Assembly (NCBI GenBank): GCA_023424095.1
Contig: JAFAEG010000002.1
Coordinates: forward strand, 1-38,187
From: Pseudomonadota bacterium
GTDB lineage: Bacteria; Pseudomonadota; Alphaproteobacteria; Sphingomonadales; Sphingomonadaceae
DNA length: 38,187 nucleotides
Reading direction: 5' to 3'
Part shown: positions 33,417-38,187 of the stretch, in pieces
How the letters are laid out: each line of letters opens with the position of its first letter
Position numbering within the stretch: the stretch's first letter is position 1
The notes under the pieces: generated by a model
The model's input: the letters and a program-made list of their open reading frames with translations, nothing else
What the model was told of the DNA's origin: nothing
Databases searched by the model: none
Program-made: the position numbers and the translations under genes

Positions 33417-34340
33417 TCATTCCCCCATCGCTTCCGGCTGACGCTCCGGCGGGAGCAGGCGGAGGCGGGACACGCGACGTGTGTCGCTGTCGGTGATTTC
33501 CAGCCGCCAGCCGCTTGGATGTTCCAGCACCTCGCCCGGCTGGGGCACGCGGCCGGCCAGCACGAAGGCGAGCCCACCCAGGGTCTCGACATCCTCCTCG
33601 ACCTCGCCGAGGCGGGGATCGACGGTCAGCGCCACTTCTTCCAGCTCGGCCCGCGCGTCGGCGTCCCAGGCGCCGTCGTCCAGCGGGTTCAGCGCGCCCT
33701 CCGGCTCCTCGTCATGCTCGTCCTCGATCTCGCCGACAATCTCCTCGACGACGTCCTCGATCGTCACCAGCCCTTCGGTGCCGCCGAATTCGTCGACGAC
33801 GATGGCAAGGTGGACTCGGGCGGCGCGCATCTGCGCGAGCAGATCCGGCATGCCCATCGATTCCGGCACGTAGAGCGGCTCGCGCATCAATTCGGTGATG
33901 TCGGTCGGCGCGCCCTCGCCGGAAACCATGCGGGAGAAGACGTCCTTCAGGTGGATCATGCCGATGATCCGGTCGAGGCTGCCCTCGAACACCGGCAGGC
34001 GGCTGTGGCCGGCGTCGGCGAACGCGGCGATCAGCTCGTCGAAGCCGATCGTGCAGTCGACGGCGATGATGTCGCTGCGCGGGACTGCGGCGTGGCCGGC
34101 ACTCTTCTCGCCGAAATGAAGCATGTTGCGGAGCATCTGGCGCTCCACCTGGGTGAGGTCGCCGACCTTTGGCGCCTCCTCCTCGGATTCGTCGATCACC
34201 TCCTCGATCTGGTCGCGGAGCGTCGCTTCTTCTTCCTCGCCGAACACGGCGGCGCGCAGGCCGCCCCAGAAGGTGCGGCGCGCAGGCTGGCCGGCCTCGC
34301 GGCCGCTATTACTTATGTCGGGGTCGTCCTGGTCGGTCAT
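33417..34340 (-). CDS. CorC/HlyC-type CBS-domain protein
   Basis: 307 aa from ATG 34340, one base after the YbeY stop (an upstream ATG at 34355 would add five residues). It has an acidic N-terminal region and two CBS domains (AVPRSDIIAVDCTIGFDELIA, then MREPLYVPESMGMPDLLAQM). DEFGGTEGLVTIEDVVEEIVGEIEDEHDEE and a CorC_HlyC transporter-associated domain follow at the C-terminus. It has no membrane domain, like E. coli CorC, and is linked to magnesium and cobalt homeostasis. Genes miaB and phoH, usual neighbours in this order, are missing here. Confidence 0.9.
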   Translation of the reverse strand: MTDQDDPDISNSGREAGQPARRTFWGGLRAAVFGEEEEATLRDQIEEVIDESEEEAPKVGDLTQVERQMLRNMLHFGEKSAGHAAVPRSDIIAVDCTIGFDELIAAFADAGHSRLPVFEGSLDRIIGMIHLKDVFSRMVSGEGAPTDITELMREPLYVPESMGMPDLLAQMRAARVHLAIVVDEFGGTEGLVTIEDVVEEIVGEIEDEHDEEPEGALNPLDDGAWDADARAELEEVALTVDPRLGEVEEDVETLGGLAFVLAGRVPQPGEVLEHPSGWRLEITDSDTRRVSRLRLLPPERQPEAMGE

Positions 34341-34341
34341 T

Positions 34342-34854
34342 TCAGTCCTGATCATGGGGAAGTGCATAGGGATCGGCAATACCGAGCGCGGCGAGGGCGC
34401 GGCGCTCGATCGCCTCCATCTCCTCGGCGTCGGCTTCGCCGGTTTCGTGGTCGTAGCCGAGCAGATGCAGGGTGCCGTGCACCACCAGATGGGTGGCGTG
34501 ATCGGTCATTGCGATGCCGCGTTCAGCCGCCTCGCGGACGCAGACGCCGTGGGCGAGGACGATGTCGCCGAGCAAAAGCTCGGGCTCGCCGGCCTGCGCC
34601 GCCATTGTGAAGAAAGCGGGCTCGATCATCGGGAAGGACAGGACGTTGGTCGGCTTGTCCTTGCCGCGCCACTCGCGATTGAGGGCGTGGACCTCGTCGT
34701 CGCTGGTCAGCTTCACGCTGATCTCCGCATCCGCCTCGGCCAGAGCGGCGTGGCGGCTGTGAGCGATGGCGGCACCGGCCGCGCCCTCGATCAGGGCCGG
34801 CCAGTTGGTCTTACTGTCCCAGTCTTCGGAAACATCGGCTTCGACGAGGATCAT
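34342..34854 (-). CDS. ybeY: rRNA maturation endoribonuclease YbeY
   Basis: 170-aa single-strand endoribonuclease needed for 16S rRNA 3' maturation and ribosome quality control. The zinc motif H3xH5xH is intact: His126, His130 and His136 in HGTLHLLGYDH. ATG at 34854. The Shine-Dalgarno sequence AGGGAGG lies in the terminal repeat of the palindromic element directly upstream (34859-34999). In most alphaproteobacteria phoH precedes ybeY; here a repeat element and a TetR gene do. Confidence 0.94.
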   Translation of the reverse strand: MILVEADVSEDWDSKTNWPALIEGAAGAAIAHSRHAALAEADAEISVKLTSDDEVHALNREWRGKDKPTNVLSFPMIEPAFFTMAAQAGEPELLLGDIVLAHGVCVREAAERGIAMTDHATHLVVHGTLHLLGYDHETGEADAEEMEAIERRALAALGIADPYALPHDQD

Positions 34855-34858
34855 CGAA

Positions 34859-34999
34859 GATCCTCCCTGTGAAGCGCAGCTACATGGGGAGGGGGACCGT
34901 CGCCGCAGGCGATGGTGGAGGGGCCACGACGTCGCACCATTGCCCCTCCGTCAGCGCTTCGCGCTGCCACCTCCCCATGGCTTCGCCACAGGGAGGATC
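34859..34999. repeat. 141-bp element with 13-bp perfect terminal inverted repeats
   Basis: Ends are perfect inverted copies (34859-34871 GATCCTCCCTGTG, 34987-34999 CACAGGGAGGATC). Inside are further arms (ATGGGGAGG near 34884 and CCTCCCCAT near 34979) and short hairpins (GCGCTTCGCGC). The two ends each present GGGAGG outward, toward ybeY on the left. It looks like a dispersed palindromic element or MITE. Confidence 0.65.
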
Positions 35000-35030
35000 A
35001 AATGGGAGCTTCCGGTCGCTTCTCTCCTTC

Positions 35031-35121
35031 CGTCATCCCGGACTTGATCCGGGATCCCGCTTTTTGACGCGCCGATTGCCTTCGATCTCAAGCGGGACCC
35101 CGGATCAAGTCCGGGGTGACG
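35031..35121. repeat. Inverted pair of REP-like palindromes
   Basis: Two 32-bp copies in opposite orientation (35031-35062 and 35090-35121), 30 of 32 positions equal, 27 bp apart. Each contains CGTCA(T/C)CCCGG and CCGGG(A/G)TCC arms around ACTTGAT. The two differences are on facing bases of the hairpin (T-A versus C-G), so pairing is kept. Same skeleton as the repeats of the GIY-YIG unit, with a different loop. Confidence 0.75.
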
Positions 35122-35174
35122 ATGAAAGAGACGGCAGCAACCGGTCGAACCCGTCTCATATCCCGATTGATATA

Positions 35175-35192
35175 CTACCTACTAGAAGGTAG
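35175..35192. promoter_or_regulatory. Operator-like palindrome upstream of tetR
   Basis: 18-bp sequence CTACCTACTAGAAGGTAG, eight of nine base pairs symmetric, ending 10 bp before the regulator ATG and overlapping its likely ribosome site (AAGGTAGG). A second copy of the same motif occurs at 35826-35843. Confidence 0.7.
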
Positions 35193-35202
35193 GTAAATTG
35201 AA

Positions 35203-35787
35203 ATGAGCAATATCCCCACCACATCCGACGAGATTCTCGCCTCGGCGCGCGCGCTGATCGTGGCCGGCGGCTATAATGGTTTCAGCTATGCCGACATCGC
35301 CAAGGTGGTCGGAATCCGCAAGGCCAGCATCCACCATCATTTCCCGGCCAAGGCCGATCTCGTCCGCACATTGGTCGCGCGCTATCGCGAAGAGGCGCGG
35401 GCGGGACTCGCCGCGATCGACGCGCATCATCTCGATCCCGGCGACCGGCTCCGCGCCTATGCCGGCTATTGGGAGGCGTGCATCGGCGATGCCAGCGCCC
35501 CGATCTGCATCTGCGCGCTGCTGGCAACCGAGATCCCGGTCCTGCCCGCCGATGTCGCCGTCGAGGTGCGGGCGCATTTCCGCACGCTGTCGGACTGGCT
35601 CGCGACCGTGCTGGAGCGCGGCGAACAGATGGGCCGGCTTCGCCTCGCCGCACCGCCGCAGGACGAGGCCGAATTGTTCATGGCGACCGTGCACGGCGCG
35701 ATGCTTTCGGCGCGCGCTTATGGCGCGCCGGCCATGTTCGCCACCGCGCTGTCGCCGCTCCTCGGGCGATTGCTTCCGCAAAACTAG
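35203..35787 (+). CDS. TetR/AcrR family transcriptional regulator
   Basis: 194 aa from ATG 35203. The N-terminal helix-turn-helix is SYADIAKVVGIRKASIHHHF preceded by LIVAGGYNG and followed by PAKADLVRTL, typical of TetR proteins. The C-terminal ligand domain is helical (RLRAYAGYWEACIG, CICALLATEIPVLP, FRTLSDWLATVLERG) and carries cysteines close together in PICICALL, which could respond to electrophiles or oxidants (inference). Both its own upstream region and that of the next gene hold the same palindrome, so it likely represses both. Confidence 0.9.
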   Translation: MSNIPTTSDEILASARALIVAGGYNGFSYADIAKVVGIRKASIHHHFPAKADLVRTLVARYREEARAGLAAIDAHHLDPGDRLRAYAGYWEACIGDASAPICICALLATEIPVLPADVAVEVRAHFRTLSDWLATVLERGEQMGRLRLAAPPQDEAELFMATVHGAMLSARAYGAPAMFATALSPLLGRLLPQN

Positions 35788-35825
35788 CACCGCGACGCCT
35801 GCGCCGCGGCCCTTGTTTCATTTGC

Positions 35826-35843
35826 CTACCAATCAGAAGGTAG
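35826..35843. promoter_or_regulatory. Second operator-like copy upstream of the membrane protein gene
   Basis: CTACC, 8-nt spacer, GGTAG with the right half AGAAGGTAG identical to the site before tetR. It lies 19 bp before the ATG of the membrane protein gene. Confidence 0.65.
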
Positions 35844-35862
35844 TTTCCCGAAAGGATTTTCG

Positions 35863-36345
35863 ATGTTCGGAATTTCAACGCTCGGCTGGGTGCATACGCT
35901 TGGCAGTCTCCCCGCCATTCCGCTCGCCGCCTATATGTTCCTGCGATACGGGCGCATCGTGCCCCGTTCGGCGAGCGGCGCAGCCTATTTCCTTTTCATG
36001 GTCATCGGCGCCGCGTCGGTGTTCCTGATCGCGCGTCAGCCGGTCAGCTATGTGATCGGCGGTGTCACCCTGGTGCTGCTCATCGTCGGCTATGGCGTCG
36101 ATCGGCTTCCGGGCGCGCCGCGCTTCAAACAATATGTCGAAACGATCAGCCTCAGCCTGACGGCTTTCCTGCTGATGCTGCCGACCGTGACAGAGATTTT
36201 GCGCCGCGTTCCCGATGGGCATCCCTTTGTGACCCGGCTCGACTCGCCGCTGCTGCTCGGCGCGCAGGCGACGCTTTTGGCCCTGCTGGTCATCGGCCTG
36301 ACCATCCAGATCGTCCGCTTGCGGCGATCGCGCGAACGGATCTGA
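35863..36345 (+). CDS. Integral membrane protein, probable TetR target
   Basis: 160 aa from ATG 35863, with AAAGGA upstream. About four to five membrane helices (WVHTLGSLPAIPLAAYMFL, FLFMVIGAASVFLIA, YVIGGVTLVLLIVGYGV, ISLSLTAFLLMLPTV, TLLALLVIGLTIQIV) and a positively charged end (RLRRSRERI). No family is recognised. The operator-like motif before it and the adjoining TetR gene suggest an inducible membrane protein, but the inducer is unknown. Confidence 0.72.
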   Translation: MFGISTLGWVHTLGSLPAIPLAAYMFLRYGRIVPRSASGAAYFLFMVIGAASVFLIARQPVSYVIGGVTLVLLIVGYGVDRLPGAPRFKQYVETISLSLTAFLLMLPTVTEILRRVPDGHPFVTRLDSPLLLGAQATLLALLVIGLTIQIVRLRRSRERI

Positions 36346-36478
36346 GGAGCGGCCGCCCGAGCATCGCCGCTGCCGCCCGGCGAAGGATTTATTCCCCTAT
36401 GCTCCTAAGCAATTGCATATCGCGGCAGGAGGGCTTACCGGCACCGCATCGACCGTTTAGAGTCAGGACAGGGCTGAT

Positions 36479-36928
36479 ATGGCTGGCAATCAACCGAGCG
36501 CGCGTCCGCGCTCCCCGCATCTACAGGTGTATAAATGGACCCCCGCGATGGCGGTCTCCATCTTTCACCGCGTCAGTGGCGACGGTCTCGCGATCGCCGG
36601 TGGCCTGATGTTCCTCTGGTGGCTTGGCGCGCTCGCCGCGGGTCCTGACGCCTATGCGGCGTTCATCGCCTGCGTGTGGCACGATCCCAGCCCCGAAGTC
36701 AGCACGCTGCACCAGATCACCAACATCCTTGGCAAGGTCGTGCTGATCGGCCTGACCTGGGCCTTCTTCCAGCATCTTTTCTCGGGCCTGCGCCATTTCG
36801 TGCTCGACACGGGTGCCGGGTATGAACTCAAGACCAACAAGCTTTGGTCGCTGATGGTTTTTGCCGGTTCGATCACCGCAACGATCGCGGTCTGGCTCTA
36901 TGTTTTTGCGGAGGCGCTCAATGGGTAA
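36479..36928 (+). CDS. sdhC: Succinate dehydrogenase cytochrome b556 subunit
   Basis: Membrane anchor subunit of complex II, binding heme b and quinone. 149 aa from ATG 36479 with AGGACAGGG upstream. Signatures: SPHLQVYKWTPAMAVSIFHRVSG (12-34) and the heme motif HLFSGLRHFVLD, with His99 the probable ligand. Three membrane helices. It overlaps sdhD by 8 nt (AATGGGTAA), showing tight coupling in the order sdhC, sdhD, sdhA. Confidence 0.94.
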   Translation: MAGNQPSARPRSPHLQVYKWTPAMAVSIFHRVSGDGLAIAGGLMFLWWLGALAAGPDAYAAFIACVWHDPSPEVSTLHQITNILGKVVLIGLTWAFFQHLFSGLRHFVLDTGAGYELKTNKLWSLMVFAGSITATIAVWLYVFAEALNG

Positions 36929-37328
36929 CGGAACGCGTCTCGGCCGCGTGCGCGGGCTCGGCTCGTCGCACCATGGTCCGCATCACTGGATCCAGCAGCG
37001 CCTGACCGCGCTCGCCAATATCCTGCTCGTCACCTGGTTCGTCGTCTCGATGTTCCGTCTGCCGCTGACCGATCATGGCGCGGTGCTGCGCTGGGCTTCC
37101 AACCCGACCGTCGCGCTCGCGCTGATCCTGATGGTCGTCAGCGTCTTCTGGCACCTGCGTCTCGGGCTGCAGGTGATGATCGAGGATTATGTGCATGGCG
37201 AGGCGACGAAGCTGTTGTCGCTCGTCCTTTTGAACTTCTACGCGATCGGCGGCGCCGCATACGGCATCTTTGCCATCGTCCGCATCGCGCTTGCGCCCGC
37301 CGCCGGGCTCGCTCCGGGGGGCATGTAA
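36921..37328 (+). CDS. sdhD: Succinate dehydrogenase hydrophobic membrane anchor subunit
   Basis: 135 aa from ATG 36921. The open frame upstream is inside sdhC in another frame. Three membrane helices; the heme and quinone site is in FWHLRLGLQVMIEDY, with His78 and the Asp89-Tyr90 pair matching the E. coli SdhD positions. The GSSHHGPHHW start region is typical for alphaproteobacteria. sdhA follows one base after its stop. Confidence 0.93.
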   Translation: MGNGTRLGRVRGLGSSHHGPHHWIQQRLTALANILLVTWFVVSMFRLPLTDHGAVLRWASNPTVALALILMVVSVFWHLRLGLQVMIEDYVHGEATKLLSLVLLNFYAIGGAAYGIFAIVRIALAPAAGLAPGGM

Positions 37329-37329
37329 G

Positions 37330-38187
37330 ATGACCGAAGCCTACAAGATTATCGACCATATTTATGACACCGTCGTCGTCGGCGCCGGCGGGTCGGGCCT
37401 GCGCGCCACGATGGGCAGCGCCGAGGCGGGGCTCAAGACCGCCTGCATCACCAAGGTATTCCCGACGCGCAGCCACACCGTTGCGGCGCAGGGCGGCATC
37501 GCCGCGTCGCTCGGCAACAATTCGCCCGATCACTGGACCTGGCACATGTACGACACCGTCAAGGGGTCGGACTGGCTCGGCGACCAGGACGCGATCGAAT
37601 ATATGGTGCGCGAAGCGCCGAACGCCGTCTACGAGCTCGAGCATGCCGGCGTGCCGTTCAGCCGCAATCAGGACGGCACGATCTATCAGCGCCCGTTCGG
37701 CGGCCATATGCAGAATATGGGCGAAGGCCCGCCGGTGCAGCGCACCTGCGCCGCCGCCGACCGCACCGGCCACGCGATGCTCCACGCGCTCTATCAACAG
37801 AGCCTGAAGTATGACGCGGACTTCTTCGTCGAATATTTCGCGCTCGACCTGATCATGGAAGACGGCCCCGACGGCAAGGTCTGTCGCGGCGTCATCGCGC
37901 TGTGCATGGAGGATGGCAGCATCCACCGCTTCCGTTCGCAGGCCGTCGTGCTCGCGACCGGCGGCTACGGCCGCTGCTACTTCACCGCGACCTCGGCGCA
38001 CACCTGCACCGGCGACGGCGGCGGCATGGTGCTGCGCGCGGGCCTGCCGCTGCAGGACATGGAATTCGTCCAGTTCCACCCGACCGGCATCTACGGCGCG
38101 GGCGTGCTGATCACGGAAGGTGCGCGTGGCGAAGGCGGCTACCTGACCAACAGCCAGGGCGAGCGGTTCATGGAGCGCTATGCCCCG
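37330..38187 (+). CDS. sdhA: Succinate dehydrogenase flavoprotein subunit (5' part)
   Basis: Catalytic FAD subunit of complex II. The first 286 codons are inside the window and the rest runs off the right edge. Seen: FAD-binding VVVGAGGSGLRA (16-27), the covalent-FAD His49 in SHTVAAQGGIAASLGN, and FVQFHPTGIYG with His250 in the active site, followed by GARGEGG. The order sdhC, sdhD, sdhA, with sdhB expected beyond the window, is the alphaproteobacterial standard. Confidence 0.96.
   Translation, partial: MTEAYKIIDHIYDTVVVGAGGSGLRATMGSAEAGLKTACITKVFPTRSHTVAAQGGIAASLGNNSPDHWTWHMYDTVKGSDWLGDQDAIEYMVREAPNAVYELEHAGVPFSRNQDGTIYQRPFGGHMQNMGEGPPVQRTCAAADRTGHAMLHALYQQSLKYDADFFVEYFALDLIMEDGPDGKVCRGVIALCMEDGSIHRFRSQAVVLATGGYGRCYFTATSAHTCTGDGGGMVLRAGLPLQDMEFVQFHPTGIYGAGVLITEGARGEGGYLTNSQGERFMERYAP

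Larger units (their letters stand above)
34855..35202. other. Gene-free region of about 350 bp filled with repeat elements
   Basis: Contains the 141-bp element (34859-34999), a REPIN-like inverted pair (35031-35121) and the tetR operator region. The only open stretch is a 21-codon frame from 35002 that reads through the repeat (VIPDLIRDPAF end), a known type of repeat-derived false ORF. Confidence 0.8.

Noticed and set aside
35002..35064. Small ORF of 21 codons in the repeat region
   Set aside because: It is a translation of the REP-like repeat (VIPDLIRDPAF end), a common annotation artefact.

Overview
The window is a 38-kb piece of high-GC bacterial chromosome. Gene content and protein style point to an alphaproteobacterium of the Sphingomonadales (Sphingomonas-like). 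Indicators are a SUV3-type helicase, a paired TIGR02186 and TauE/SafE operon, a short NfrB-type glycosyltransferase, an FzlA-like GST, a complex I NDUFA9-family protein, DUF885 and DUF3297 proteins, and many GTG/TTG starts with 4-nt overlaps. This is inference from families and style; no rRNA or marker phylogeny is available here.

Layout. 1-2219: 5' part of a SUV3-type helicase (minus), divergent from an M23 peptidase (2366-3952). 3960-4362: a compact unit with a GIY-YIG nuclease gene framed by 32-bp inverted repeats, between two convergent genes. 4374-10385 (minus): HerA-type ATPase, TIGR02186 protein with TauE/SafE permease, and an NfrB-type glycosyltransferase with a small secreted partner. 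10561-13003 (plus): DUF885 peptidase, DUF3297 protein, small secreted protein. 13064-17259 (minus): the tyrosine/homogentisate operon hpd, hmgA, FAD monooxygenase, OsmC. 17336-19335 (plus): second TauE/SafE permease and an exported LD-carboxypeptidase. 19389-21869 (minus): glutamate-synthase-like flavoprotein, Rnk-type regulator, tRNA-Leu(CAG). 22017-25918 (plus): NDUFA9-like protein, UppP, two secreted unknowns, GST/FzlA-like protein. 25923-31799 (minus): TonB-fold protein, methylmalonyl-CoA epimerase, NUDIX, SHOCT protein, two small membrane proteins around a CdiI-like protein, propionyl-CoA carboxylase beta, SRPBCC protein. 31846-32627 (plus): ArsR regulator and a STAS-like protein. 32630-34854 (minus): enoyl-CoA hydratase, CorC, YbeY. 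35203-38187 (plus): TetR regulator with a membrane protein that appears to be its target, then sdhC, sdhD and the start of sdhA.

How the genes work together. hpd and hmgA take 4-hydroxyphenylpyruvate to maleylacetoacetate. PccB and the epimerase belong to propionyl-CoA to succinyl-CoA conversion, and sdhCDA continues succinate oxidation. UppP, M23 and the LD-carboxypeptidase act on envelope or peptidoglycan. YbeY, tRNA-Leu and the SUV3 helicase serve RNA metabolism.

Most unusual content. (i) The GIY-YIG gene framed by REP-like inverted repeats, laid out like REP/RAYT units but with a nuclease in place of the transposase. (ii) Several palindromic elements of at least four sequence types. One is translated inside the leader of the TIGR02186 gene, and one carries the Shine-Dalgarno sequence of ybeY in its terminal repeat. 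(iii) A TetR-type regulator and a downstream membrane gene that share an 18-bp operator-like palindrome. (iv) Two small membrane proteins with a common RDExPxxFW motif flanking a CdiI-like immunity protein.
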